64,000 nt of DNA, from positions 124,001 through 188,000 of the forward strand of contig MBQZ01000029.1 in the NCBI GenBank assembly GCA_002134785.1, read 5' to 3'. The notes below the pieces were generated by a model. The model searched no databases, was not told the origin of the DNA, and saw only the letters and a list, made by a program, of their open reading frames with translations. Source of the stretch: Crenothrix sp. D3. Lineage in GTDB: Bacteria > Pseudomonadota > Gammaproteobacteria > Methylococcales > Methylomonadaceae. Positions within the stretch are counted from its first letter, which is position 1, and each line of letters opens with the position of its first letter. Shown one piece after another: positions 1 to 8,130 of this stretch. The position numbers and the translations under genes were made by a program.

Positions 1-1
1 C

Positions 2-88
2 ACTACGCATGATAGAGATATTAATGCGGCTAAGAATATTCTCGCGCTTGGGCATAAGCGTCTAGCAGTAGGAATCCCCCTGCTTTAG
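2..88 (+). mobile_element. tnpB: 3' end of an IS200/IS605-family tnpB (OrfB), partial
   Basis: The window opens inside a reading frame too short for the ORF track. It encodes THDRDINAAKNILALGHKR and ends in GIPLL before a TAG stop. HDRDxNAAxNIL is the conserved C-terminal RuvC-III region of TnpB, the RNA-guided nuclease of IS200/IS605 transposons. The rest of the gene lies upstream of the window, so it cannot be told whether it is intact. The stop falls inside the right-end hairpin, as is usual for these elements. Family assignment rests on this short motif plus the hairpin. Confidence 0.8.
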
Positions 89-110
89 CGGGGGGAGGAT
101 GTCAAAAATT
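74..110 (+). mobile_element. IS200/IS605 right-end hairpin and probable omega RNA 3' region
   Basis: Overlapping the tnpB stop is CCCCC, T, GC-TTTA-GC, GGGGG: a short GC-rich stem with an unpaired T, followed by GAGGATGTCAAAA. This is the right-end hairpin layout of IS200/IS605 elements, where the 3' end of the tnpB transcript doubles as the guide (omega) RNA scaffold. The exact element boundary, near GTCAA, is inferred. If right, the sequence just after the boundary is the natural guide segment. Confidence 0.6.
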
Positions 111-193
111 AGAGGGTTGTCCGAAATAAGGCGCGTATTACTAGAAGATTGTCGGTCAATAGTCAAGTTGAGTAATCGCATATCAAAAAATCA

Positions 194-223
194 TTGACGA
201 ATTTGTAAAATCGCTTGTATAGT
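194..223 (+). promoter_or_regulatory. Sigma70-type promoter for the 299-872 gene pair
   Basis: TTGACG and TATAGT are separated by 18 bp, about 75 bp ahead of the ATG at 299. The -35 differs from consensus at one base and the -10 is close. The stretch between the IS end (about 110) and this promoter shows nothing recognisable. Confidence 0.55.
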
Positions 224-298
224 GTCGAATCGCTACTAAGAAAGTTGCAATTATAGCAGTGATATTTATTAACGACTCAATAGTATGAGGTGTAAAAA

Positions 299-487
299 AT
301 GAGCGAACTAGAACAAGAAAAAGATAGATTTTGGTGGTATGTAGGCGGTGCTATATTGGTCATCGTAACAGCCATTTTATTAATTAAACAAAGTGAAAAT
401 GAAAAATTCGCACCGATTAAGCAACAAGTAGAAGCCGAAAATGCACAAATGAATATTCGGGTTTTAAGCGATAGTACAGAAAAATAA
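299..487 (+). CDS. Small single-span membrane protein, hypothetical
   Basis: A 62-residue protein of no recognised family. A charged N-terminus (SELEQEKDR) is followed by one hydrophobic segment at about residues 12-30 (WWYVGGAILVIVTAILLI) and a polar C-terminal half that could be short coiled coil. The start has a GAGGTG Shine-Dalgarno-like sequence about 8 bases upstream. It lies 22 bp before a secreted-protein gene and shares its promoter, so the two may act together at the envelope. No function can be assigned. Confidence 0.6.
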   Translation: MSELEQEKDRFWWYVGGAILVIVTAILLIKQSENEKFAPIKQQVEAENAQMNIRVLSDSTEK

Positions 488-509
488 TAATAACAACGAG
501 GAGTAAGTC

Positions 510-872
510 ATGAAATTGAAACCCCTATATCTGTTGGCGGCATTGAGTTTTTTTTCGAGTAGTGCCTTTTCGACTGAATATATTTACCGAGACTTAATGG
601 CGAATACCTTGGCATCGCCTAGCTGTTTGGCAGAGTCTGAAGCCATTACTGAAGCGTCTAAACCGTTTAATTTGAGTAAATACAGTAAGCGGTTTTGTCA
701 GTCACAAGGTTATGGCTGGCACGTTGAACAAATCAAGGATAACGGTAAGCCTGTTTGCGTCGAATGCACAGGGGTTAAAAGTGCTAAAAAACAATGTCAC
801 TTAGAAGATGTGGTGGTGACGTGTAAACGGATTAAACCAGGGTCTGTTGGTATGTTACCTGGAAAAAGCTGA
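510..872 (+). CDS. Small secreted cysteine-containing protein, hypothetical
   Basis: The 120-residue product starts with a clear Sec signal peptide (MKLKPLYLLAALSFFSSSAFS), giving a mature protein of about 100 residues. The mature part has six cysteines, including a CVEC pair, which suggests periplasmic disulfides or a metal site. The start follows a GAGGAG ribosome binding site 8 bases upstream. It is co-directional with the small membrane protein before it. I do not recognise the family. Confidence 0.65.
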   Translation: MKLKPLYLLAALSFFSSSAFSTEYIYRDLMANTLASPSCLAESEAITEASKPFNLSKYSKRFCQSQGYGWHVEQIKDNGKPVCVECTGVKSAKKQCHLEDVVVTCKRIKPGSVGMLPGKS

Positions 873-1018
873 TAACACTGTTGAGGCTTGAAATTTTTCA
901 AAAGAATCGAACTCTTGGAGTTCAAAATATTTTTTGTACTCCAGTTGCCTTTATAAATATCAATAAGTTCATTGTTCGGGTTAGCATAATCTAACTCGAC
1001 ACAAACCCTATTTATATT

Positions 1019-1043
1019 TAGGTTACGGCTATTGCCTAATCTA
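1019..1043. repeat. Palindromic intergenic repeat, diverged copy of the 9858-9926 type
   Basis: TAGGTTACGGCTATTGCCTA closely resembles the right arm of the repeat after tsf (GGGTTACGGCTATCGCCTAA), with an arm-loop-arm layout. It lies between the secreted-protein gene and the broken response regulator. The small antisense ORF at 797-1066 runs through it and is probably not a gene. Confidence 0.5.
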
Positions 1044-1080
1044 AGCGACAAAATATCTTTTCTCACAGGTTAAATTCTTC

Positions 1081-1577
1081 ATACCCAAACAAACCATTCT
1101 CGTCGTAGATGACGAAGCCAAAATGCGTCGTCTGCTGGAAATTATGCTCACTCAAATGGATTATGCGGTACTGCAAGCAGGTAATGGTTTAGAAGCCCTT
1201 GCTGTATTAGAACAACAAGCGGCTTATTAAAACAGTTACGCGAGCTAGCCAATAACATTCCTGTCATTGTTGTCACTGCTTACGGCACGGTAGAAACGGC
1301 GGTCGATGCGATGAAATATGGTGCGAGTGATTACATCGTGCGCCCGTTTGAATTGGATGCAGTCGAAGCCGCTGTGCAACAGGCATTAACCTTAAGTAAG
1401 GCGCAACGAAAAAACCGTTATTTAGGGCAGGAAAATAAAAAAAGCTGGCAGGGTTTTATCGGTTCTAGCGTTGCCATGCAGCACATTTATACGCTGATTA
1501 AACAAGTCGCGGCTACTAAAACTGAAGAAATATTTTTAATTTCTATTTTCGTTAAATATCGTCTGTATCAGACATGA
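1081..1577 (+). pseudogene. Broken NtrC/AtoC-type response regulator remnant
   Basis: Frame 1 from 1081 encodes TILVVDDEAKMRRLLEIMLT through ALAVLEQQAA, the N-terminal half of a receiver domain with its acidic pair, then hits TAA at 1228. A second frame from 1221 continues as LLKQLRELANNIPVIVVTAYG and DYIVRPFELDAVEAAV, the second receiver half with the conserved Lys replaced by Arg. About 15 codons covering the phospho-acceptor Asp are missing at the frame change. The protein then enters a sigma54-activator linker (GFIGSSVAMQHIYTLIKQVA) and loses similarity just where the AAA+ Walker A should begin, next to the 3' end of the symporter gene. Internal deletion, frameshift and truncation make it non-functional. 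Confidence 0.8.
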
Positions 1578-2826
1578 TAACAGCTAGGGTGCAGTTAGCC
1601 TGAACATTAAGGGCGGTGATGATGGGGTCGATGACTGGGTCTATTGCCACCAGTAAAATAATTGCCACACCTGAGGGTAAGCCGAGGGGGTCAAGAATCA
1701 TGGCTATCATACTTAAACCAATGATGCTGGGGGTACTGGATGAAGCTAAACCCGCCAGCATGGAACCCACAAAAATAATAGTCAATTCATTAAAATCTAA
1801 TTCCATGCCGTAAATTTGTGCAATAAATAAACTAGAAATAGCAAATTGCAATACCGAGGCAGGAGGATTAATCGTCATACCTAAAGGAATCATTAAATCA
1901 CAGATGTTTTTATCAGCTTTTAAATTATTTTTTAGGGCATTTAATGCGGCTGGAATGGTGGCAAAACTACTAGCAGTTCCTAATGCAACCAGCAATGGTT
2001 GACGTAAACTGATTAAAATCTGCACATAAGAAAATCTGTGTTTGAGTTTCCACCACATTATTAAACTATAAATAAATAACGAGCTAATACAGGCAATATA
2101 AATAAGGGTGATTAATTTCGTGGTTGCCCAGACAATTTCTAAACCGACTTTAGCAATTTCTTCGGCAAATAAACATAATAAACCGAGCGGTAAAAAATAC
2201 ATCAACCAGCCAATAATGGCTAAAAAACCATCATAAAAACCGTTAATGACCATTAACGCAGCTTTATTAGCATCAGATGTTAATAACCCCATGCTAATGC
2301 CCGTTAAAATAGAGAAAAACAATACGGCTAGAATATCGCCCCCTGATAATGATTTGAATATATTCTCAGGAATAATAGCTTGTAAATAAGTAAATAGACT
2401 GGGTGGTTCGAGTTGTTCACTCAGGTTTTGTTCGGTTTTGCTAATGGTTTTACCTAAAATAACTTGTGCTTCATGAGGTAACTCTGTACCAGGATTTCCA
2501 AAAATGCCCACAATTAAGCCAATTAAACTGGCGATAATTAAGCCAAGAAAAAGGAAGCTAATTAATTTAATAACCTGACTTTTTTCCATGCCAGAAACGA
2601 ATAAATTACCTAATCCAGAAATCACCGCAGTGACTAACATAGGTAATACTAGCATTTGTAAGAGCCTGAGATATAAACTACCGAATGGCATAAGTTTATG
2701 TGCTAATTCAACATCAAAGATGCCAATCAGCGCACCTAAAAAAACACCAATAAAAATAAACCAAGGGCTTAATAACCAAGATAGTTTTGGTAAGTAGGAT
2801 TTTTCAGCTGACAGGGGTAGATTCAT
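1552..2826 (-). CDS. SLC1-family (DctA/GltP-type) cation symporter
   Basis: The 424-residue protein has about eight hydrophobic spans plus two re-entrant loops. The family signatures are present: a serine-rich ATIPAAL hairpin (ASSFATIPAALNAL), the TINPPAS stretch in place of the usual NxDG-type motif, and a C-terminal IDPVIDPIITALNVQAN resembling the DxxRTxxNVxGD site. The usual Arg that contacts a dicarboxylate side chain is not in its expected place, so the substrate may not be a C4-dicarboxylate. Its ATG overlaps the stop of the upstream binding protein (TAATG), which implies translational coupling. It is the last gene of the five-gene operon starting at 7589. Confidence 0.8.
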   Translation of the reverse strand: MNLPLSAEKSYLPKLSWLLSPWFIFIGVFLGALIGIFDVELAHKLMPFGSLYLRLLQMLVLPMLVTAVISGLGNLFVSGMEKSQVIKLISFLFLGLIIASLIGLIVGIFGNPGTELPHEAQVILGKTISKTEQNLSEQLEPPSLFTYLQAIIPENIFKSLSGGDILAVLFFSILTGISMGLLTSDANKAALMVINGFYDGFLAIIGWLMYFLPLGLLCLFAEEIAKVGLEIVWATTKLITLIYIACISSLFIYSLIMWWKLKHRFSYVQILISLRQPLLVALGTASSFATIPAALNALKNNLKADKNICDLMIPLGMTINPPASVLQFAISSLFIAQIYGMELDFNELTIIFVGSMLAGLASSSTPSIIGLSMIAMILDPLGLPSGVAIILLVAIDPVIDPIITALNVQANCTLAVIMSDTDDI

Positions 2827-3647
2827 TAGTTATTAGTTAAGGAGTTGCTATAAGTAGTGTGCAATTTTTTTAAAAAGTTATCTTTAGATTTTTCGATATA
2901 TAAATCTAACCATGATAATAAATGCGTGTCTTGCCAGCGCACCGCAATGGCTAAGGTGTCGATACTTTGAGTAATAAAATCTGTTTTTAAAAATAGGCTA
3001 TCTTCGGGGTGTAGATTATTCCAATTCATTATTTCTACTTCATCATAAAGAAACGCTAAGTTATTGGATTTTTTAGTGTCTGCGATACCCTCAGTTAAGC
3101 TGTCATAACTAATAATATCAGCCTGAGGAAATAATTTTTTGGCGAATTCTATATATGAACTACCTTTTATTACCCCGATACGAATGCCTTGTTGATTTAA
3201 CAGTAATTCGGTTTTTTTGAAATTAGGATTATTTTTATAGCTGGATAGTTTTAAACGATTAATTAACAGAGCTTGTCTCAATGACCAATACGGCGTGCTA
3301 AATCGTACTACTTTAGCGCGTTCTAGGGTATCGCTTAGAGCACTGATACCAATATCGGCTTGTTGATTGACGACCGTTTTAATAATATCGTCGTAGGTTT
3401 TTGAATTACGATTGAATTTTAAGGTTACGCCTAGTTTTTCAGCAATATCACGCGCTAGTTCAATATCAACACCAATCAGTTCATTATTAGCATTGTGCAT
3501 ATAAAAGGGGGGTACGTCTTCATAATACAGGGCAACAATTAATTCACCGCGTTGTTGAATACGCGCTATATCAAGTGGCGTAGCGGCGTGTGTCCACGCA
3601 TTCATAATAATGAGCAGGAAAAAGCACTTAAAACTTAAATGACGCAT
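2826..3647 (-). CDS. Periplasmic solute-binding protein (family 3)
   Basis: A 273-residue protein with a Sec signal peptide (RHLSFKCFFLLIIMNAWTHA). The mature part follows the amino-acid-type SBP family 3 pattern: RGELIVALYYEDVPPF, IGVDIELARDIAEKLGV, then QQADIGISALSDTLERAKVV and FSTPYW. These proteins normally feed ABC importers or sit in sensor proteins. Here the neighbour is an SLC1 symporter whose start overlaps this stop. The start lies 20 bp inside the upstream barrel gene. The ligand cannot be read from sequence; a polar amino acid or small carboxylate is a family-based guess. Confidence 0.85.
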   Translation of the reverse strand: MRHLSFKCFFLLIIMNAWTHAATPLDIARIQQRGELIVALYYEDVPPFYMHNANNELIGVDIELARDIAEKLGVTLKFNRNSKTYDDIIKTVVNQQADIGISALSDTLERAKVVRFSTPYWSLRQALLINRLKLSSYKNNPNFKKTELLLNQQGIRIGVIKGSSYIEFAKKLFPQADIISYDSLTEGIADTKKSNNLAFLYDEVEIMNWNNLHPEDSLFLKTDFITQSIDTLAIAVRWQDTHLLSWLDLYIEKSKDNFLKKLHTTYSNSLTNN

Positions 3648-5031
3648 ATAGCATTCCTTGCACCCATGTTTTATTACCGCCTAAATATTGTTGCCCCGCT
3701 TCACTGGGGACAAATGTTTCTAACCCTGCGGCTAAATCTACAGTAGCATTAACTGCCCAATCAGCCAGTAAATCGATTTCATTACCATAATGTGAGTCCG
3801 TTAAATTAAATGCACTGGGATTAACAAATTCATAATTTAAGTAAATTAAATTCAGGCTAATACGTTCAGTAGGTGTCAGTGTTAATCTACCTACTTGGGT
3901 AATTAAATTGGAGTTATCTAAAATAAATTCACCATTAATTTCCCCTTGAAACCATGTTCCCCATGTTTTAAATCCATACGCCATACTATCAAAACCTTTA
4001 CCTAATCGAGTATAACGATAACTTAAGGTCGGTTGCCACGAGAGTTCTGAGAATTTATATTCAATTTGTGCATAGCCACCTTGGGCAATATGACGGTCAA
4101 CAACAGCGGCATCAAAAATAGGTTGGGTAGTGATGTTATTGTGCTGATTAACATATTCGCCACTGATGGATAAATCAGGTAATGCAGTGGCTAGAGGGAT
4201 AAAGCTTAAGCGAATATTATAAATATCATTGTCCATGCTAGTGTAAGCGGTATTAAATAATGAGCCTTCTTCGTGGATGTTACGCTTATTCCCTTTGTTA
4301 TTGGCATTAATATAACTAACGCCAACAGTGGCAGTATCATGATAGTTATATTCTAAATTAACGCCGTCATAATTACGTCTAGTGGTTGGATTACGCGGAC
4401 GGGTTTCTAAATGAAAGCCTTCCAGTTTAATGCCATTGGTATTAATGCGAGCAATTAGGGTATTGGTAAAGGCAGTTCTTGAGCCTATCCAATATGAACC
4501 ACGATAACCGCCGTCGTCAGTGCCATTGGCTAATAATAATCCAGTGCCTAATTTGTAGTCTTGTGCGCCTGCGGATAAATCAAGCATATTTGCATCGAAT
4601 TTTTCTAATAATTTTCCAGACTTCCAGCCTATATATTTTTCTTCTGTTAAACCAGCATCTTTAAAATTTTTATAATAACCATATTCCGTAAAATCGGTTT
4701 TTTCTAATGGCATAAGCACGCCATGTTGGGTAATACCTGAGGGGTCGTTGCCTGATATGGCACTATAAATAAAACTAAAGCCTGCGTATAACTGGCTTTC
4801 TTTGGGTAAATTAATAGTGGCTTTGACATTAGGTTCTACGGTTAATTCACCGTACACATCACTGAGATGCTGTTTAGTTGGATCGCCTGAACGATTATTG
4901 CCTTCTAGTAGGGTTGCGGTTTGAATCTGTAAGCCCGCTGATAACGTGCCATAGTCACTTTCATAGAGTGTTTGTTGAGCGTAACTGAGCGAGGAGTAAC
5001 TTAATGCGATAATAGCGAGGAAGCGGCGCAT
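3628..5031 (-). CDS. Outer-membrane beta-barrel protein (porin-like), putative
   Basis: The 467-residue product has a signal peptide (MRRFLAIIALSYSSLSYAQQ) and a long series of alternating polar and hydrophobic strands ending in the aromatic C-terminus YASFKF, the BAM recognition signature. Length and strand density fit a 16-18-strand porin; loose similarity to alginate-export or OprD-like barrels is possible but not shown. It follows the cysteine-cluster gene by 4 bp and overlaps the binding-protein gene by 20 bp, so it probably provides the outer-membrane step for the same substrate. Confident as a barrel, not as to substrate. Confidence 0.75.
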   Translation of the reverse strand: MRRFLAIIALSYSSLSYAQQTLYESDYGTLSAGLQIQTATLLEGNNRSGDPTKQHLSDVYGELTVEPNVKATINLPKESQLYAGFSFIYSAISGNDPSGITQHGVLMPLEKTDFTEYGYYKNFKDAGLTEEKYIGWKSGKLLEKFDANMLDLSAGAQDYKLGTGLLLANGTDDGGYRGSYWIGSRTAFTNTLIARINTNGIKLEGFHLETRPRNPTTRRNYDGVNLEYNYHDTATVGVSYINANNKGNKRNIHEEGSLFNTAYTSMDNDIYNIRLSFIPLATALPDLSISGEYVNQHNNITTQPIFDAAVVDRHIAQGGYAQIEYKFSELSWQPTLSYRYTRLGKGFDSMAYGFKTWGTWFQGEINGEFILDNSNLITQVGRLTLTPTERISLNLIYLNYEFVNPSAFNLTDSHYGNEIDLLADWAVNATVDLAAGLETFVPSEAGQQYLGGNKTWVQGMLYASFKF

Positions 5032-5035
5032 GAGC

Positions 5036-5647
5036 TTAGCCTAGGTCATCAGGCGTGGTTAATGCCGTGTAGCCGAATTGATTAATCGTCCATTCACTAC
5101 AGACATAATCGGTGGGTAATTCTTTAGTTAAGGCAATGAGCTGCATCTCTTCTCTGCTCATATTAAGCACTTGACTGTGTTCAATTTTATACGGAAACGG
5201 CAAATAGCCGACAAACTCACGGCTTAATTTGACCATTTGTTCAAGACTGCCTGTGTGTTGTTGTTCCCATGCCAATGCTTGGGTATGTACAGATAGCATT
5301 TTGTCTATGAGTTCATGATTAGGAATTGGGCATTTACGGTGGTCAGCAACTAAAAATTGAGTCGCGCTCAGATTGGCAGGAAACAGCGGATACCATGAAC
5401 AATCTATCGGTTTTAAATCGCCTTGTTGACAAGGTTTATGGCACACGGCGTGGGAATGGTCAGCGTCAAACGATAAATGGGCTGATTTTAAACCCTGTTG
5501 TACGGCTTGTTCATGTTCACCTGACAGTAACATAATCCAGTTACCCGCTGTAAATTTACAACACGCGTAACCACAAAGGTTTTGCCTTTGTGTGCAAGAC
5601 GGCAGCATACCATCGTCTTTTAAAACCGTTTCGCCTGTATTAATCAT
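5036..5647 (-). CDS. Cysteine-cluster protein, YkgJ-like, hypothetical
   Basis: The 203-residue cytoplasmic protein carries a cluster LCGYACCKF near residues 24-32, with further cysteines at HAVCHKPCQQG, PIDCSWYP and HRKCPIP. This spacing resembles the YkgJ / zinc-or-iron-chelating (UPF0153) proteins, thought to bind Zn or an Fe-S cluster. No biochemical role is established for that group. It overlaps the upstream kinase gene by 8 bp and is 4 bp from the barrel gene, so it is embedded in the transport operon. It could be a metal-dependent modifier or redox factor for the system; that is inference. Confidence 0.6.
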   Translation of the reverse strand: MINTGETVLKDDGMLPSCTQRQNLCGYACCKFTAGNWIMLLSGEHEQAVQQGLKSAHLSFDADHSHAVCHKPCQQGDLKPIDCSWYPLFPANLSATQFLVADHRKCPIPNHELIDKMLSVHTQALAWEQQHTGSLEQMVKLSREFVGYLPFPYKIEHSQVLNMSREEMQLIALTKELPTDYVCSEWTINQFGYTALTTPDDLG

Positions 5648-7589
5648 CGCGCACCATGTAAATATAATTGACTACAATTTTCCAGCTTTTAGCCTCTGGA
5701 AAATTCACTGTTTGCCATGCGGCAATTTTAAATATAGTTTTGCCATTATCTGGAAAAGAATAATAACCCACTCCCTCAGGCTTTCCGACAATGAGCCGAC
5801 CAAACGCAACGACGGAAGGAGACTGGTTGTTAAGCGTATCAGTAAAAATATTGGTGCCGCGATATTTTTCTTCTACATCATAAAAAATTAAACCATCTTC
5901 CTTCATCAGCCAAATATCTTTGGGGTGACTACTATTGAGTTCGACAGGGAACAATTTAGGTAGCACTTTTTCAGGGAAAACTTTGGCAACTAGGTAGCCT
6001 AACAGTTGATCTTGTTTTTGTACAGGAGCTAAAAAGACCAGCACCACTTTACCCTGTTCACTAATCATTATCGGCGCGTCGAATTTATGAGTGATGGTTT
6101 TCCAGTCTAAGGTGGCTATGGTGTTGTCTGTTTCGAAAGTAAAGGAAGTAAAAGCTGGATATTGATTGTGCAGGGTCGTCAATAACGCATTTTGCGCGTC
6201 TGGCGATAAGGTGCTGAGCGTGGTAGCCGTCTTTTTCATATCAGCAAATAGTTGGGTTGCACTGCTATTAATATTGGCTGAAATAGTGTTTGCCTGCTGT
6301 TGCGCTTGTTCACCTAACGCAGTCACCGAAATTAATGCTTCTTCGGCTTTGGTTCTAGCTTGATCCATTTGCATGGCATAATTAACAGAAAAAATCGCCC
6401 CAGCGACTATCAACGTCAGCAACAACGCGAATATCACCACGACAAATTTATTTTTTGCTAAAAACCGCCGCAATAACTCTTTTTTAGAATAGCTGTAAAT
6501 ATTGACCATTCTACCGTCGCGATAGGCTTTCAGTTGATAGGACAATTCACCCGCATTGGCAAAACGGTCAAAAGGATTTTTCGCCATCGCTTTTTCACAA
6601 ATTGCCCCCAACTCAGGCGAAATAGTTCCTAGATAATGATTAGGCGATGGTGAAGGCTTATCATCCAATAACCGCGTTTGAATAGTTTGCTGATTATTGC
6701 TTTTATAAGGTAACTTGCCTGTAATCAGTTTAAATAAAATCACCCCCAAGCTGTAGACATCACTGGCTTTACTCGCTTTACCTTTCAATTGTTCGGGTGC
6801 CATATAATGCAGTGTTCCCATGCTTTGGGTATTATCATTATCACTGTAAGTCTGGGCTTGGTGGGCTTTTACGGTTCTAAAAAAATCACCGTCATCGTCG
6901 TCATCATCTAAGGCTTGTGCTAAGCCCCAATCCAAAATGATAGTTTCGCCAAATTTGCCACTGATGATATTACTGGGTTTTAAATCTCGATGAATCACAC
7001 CTTTAGAATGTGCATAAGCCAGTGTGTCACAGCTATCAATGAGCGTATCCAGTAGTTCCATGCGTTTGTGTAATGCTAATTCGGCTGTACTCTGCTGTTG
7101 GCATTTATCCAATTGTTGTTCTAAGGTCTTGCCTTTGACATAGCGCATTACATAATACGCTCTGCCATCCTCACGGTAGCCGAGTTGATAAACAGGGATA
7201 ATGCCAGGGTGTTCTAATTTACCTGTAATTTTTGCTTCATGAATAAATGACTTTTCTAGTTGTGCATTATTTTCTGCCCTGTCGAGCAGCTCTTTAATCG
7301 CAACTCTGCGCCCGATGGTCTCATCATAAGCAAGGTAAACGCGTCCGACACCGCCTTCGCCAATCACCCGTTGGATGGTTAAGTTTTCAGCAAATTTTGC
7401 CGTGTTTTTTGCTGAATTGGGTAAGGCTGATGCTAATGGTTTAGGCTGTGGCGGATAAGCGACAGTGGTTTCAAGCGTGCTAGTGGTTTCATTGTGCTTC
7501 GCCCACAGTACAGTCGCCTCATCGTCCGTGGTATTTAATATATCTGAAAGTGATTTATCGTTACTTGTCATGGTAGTGGCTTGAATCAT
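5640..7589 (-). CDS. Membrane Ser/Thr protein kinase with extracytoplasmic Cache-like domain
   Basis: A 649-residue PknB-type kinase. The glycine loop IGEGGVGRVY is at 76-85, the catalytic Lys in VAIKE at about 99, HRDLKPSN at 200-207 and APEQ near 264. The metal-binding DFG is DWG (LDWGLA, about 220), a common bacterial variant. An Asp-rich run (DDDDDDDG) follows in the activation segment. One transmembrane helix lies at about 382-402 (VVVIFALLLTLIVAGAIFSV), then about 230 outer residues with PDC/Cache traits (GLIFYDVEEKYRGTNIF, then KSWKIVV near the end). This is a receptor-kinase layout: ligand sensing outside, phosphorylation inside. It is the first gene of the transport operon. Start could also be Met7. 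Confidence 0.85.
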   Translation of the reverse strand: MIQATTMTSNDKSLSDILNTTDDEATVLWAKHNETTSTLETTVAYPPQPKPLASALPNSAKNTAKFAENLTIQRVIGEGGVGRVYLAYDETIGRRVAIKELLDRAENNAQLEKSFIHEAKITGKLEHPGIIPVYQLGYREDGRAYYVMRYVKGKTLEQQLDKCQQQSTAELALHKRMELLDTLIDSCDTLAYAHSKGVIHRDLKPSNIISGKFGETIILDWGLAQALDDDDDDGDFFRTVKAHQAQTYSDNDNTQSMGTLHYMAPEQLKGKASKASDVYSLGVILFKLITGKLPYKSNNQQTIQTRLLDDKPSPSPNHYLGTISPELGAICEKAMAKNPFDRFANAGELSYQLKAYRDGRMVNIYSYSKKELLRRFLAKNKFVVVIFALLLTLIVAGAIFSVNYAMQMDQARTKAEEALISVTALGEQAQQQANTISANINSSATQLFADMKKTATTLSTLSPDAQNALLTTLHNQYPAFTSFTFETDNTIATLDWKTITHKFDAPIMISEQGKVVLVFLAPVQKQDQLLGYLVAKVFPEKVLPKLFPVELNSSHPKDIWLMKEDGLIFYDVEEKYRGTNIFTDTLNNQSPSVVAFGRLIVGKPEGVGYYSFPDNGKTIFKIAAWQTVNFPEAKSWKIVVNYIYMVRDD

Positions 7590-7636
7590 CTCGGTAACTT
7601 AAATTGAGTTAGTGTGTATAAACGACTAAAGCTCCA

Positions 7637-7652
7637 ACTCTATTAATAGAGT
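7637..7652. promoter_or_regulatory. Perfect 16-bp palindrome at the predicted start site of the kinase operon
   Basis: ACTCTATTAATAGAGT is a perfect palindrome placed just downstream of the minus-strand -10 box, covering roughly +1 to +16. The position and symmetry fit a repressor operator. No cognate regulator gene is adjacent. Confidence 0.45.
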
Positions 7653-7658
7653 AGAGTG

Positions 7659-7686
7659 ATAATAGATACCTTTACTTATCCGTCAA
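7659..7686 (-). promoter_or_regulatory. Sigma70-type promoter of the kinase-transport operon
   Basis: On the minus strand TTGACG (7686-7681) is followed after 16 bp by TATTAT (7664-7659), about 70 bp ahead of the kinase start. It is the only good promoter seen for the five tightly packed genes down to 1552. Confidence 0.55.
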
Positions 7687-7934
7687 GTAAATTCGTAATA
7701 TTCATTTTCATCTTTAGAAATAATAAGCAATGGGCTGAGACACTTGACTCGGATACGCATTTTTCAGAGACTCACAAAACAATTTTATAATGACTAAAAA
7801 CAACGCTGGTTTTTGTTGAATCTGTGTAAGAAATTGTATGAATTCTAAGGTCTCACTTCGAGGTTAAGTTGGTTATTGGTACAAAAATTAAGCTCAAGTG
7901 ATTGATTTACCTTGCTCAGTTCAAAACAACAGCA

Positions 7935-7962
7935 TTGATAATACTAAGGTATCGTTTATAAT
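7935..7962 (+). promoter_or_regulatory. rpsB-tsf promoter
   Basis: TTGATA and a perfect TATAAT are 16 bp apart, about 170 bp upstream of the rpsB ATG. The distance equals the long leader known for rpsB in gammaproteobacteria. Between this promoter and the divergent kinase promoter (7690-7930) I see no gene or clear structure. Confidence 0.7.
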
Positions 7963-7967
7963 GCCCG

Positions 7968-8130
7968 TTGTTCTATTGTTTGAAATGAAGAGCAAAACAA
8001 TACTCACACTTATCGTCACGTTTGATAGGGTGCTTGATTACAGCAAGATTGTAGCAAGTTATCAGACGGGATAAGTGGCGGCGTAACCCACTCGGATAAT
8101 ATCCGAACTTTAAAATCTTAGGAGAAATAA
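7968..8130 (+). promoter_or_regulatory. Long 5' leader of rpsB, probable S2 autoregulatory element
   Basis: About 160 nt of untranslated leader separate the promoter from rpsB. In gammaproteobacteria, S2 represses rpsB-tsf through a structured leader of this length (established for E. coli). Internal complementarity such as ACTCGGATAATATCCGA next to the Shine-Dalgarno AGGAG is visible. The antisense ORF at 7973-8215 is a shadow of this leader. I infer the regulatory role from position and length, not from a covariance match. Confidence 0.5.

Noticed and set aside
797-1066. 89-residue minus-strand ORF overlapping the end of the secreted-protein gene
   Set aside because: It starts at a GTG with no ribosome binding site, runs through a palindromic repeat and overlaps the coding end of a better gene.
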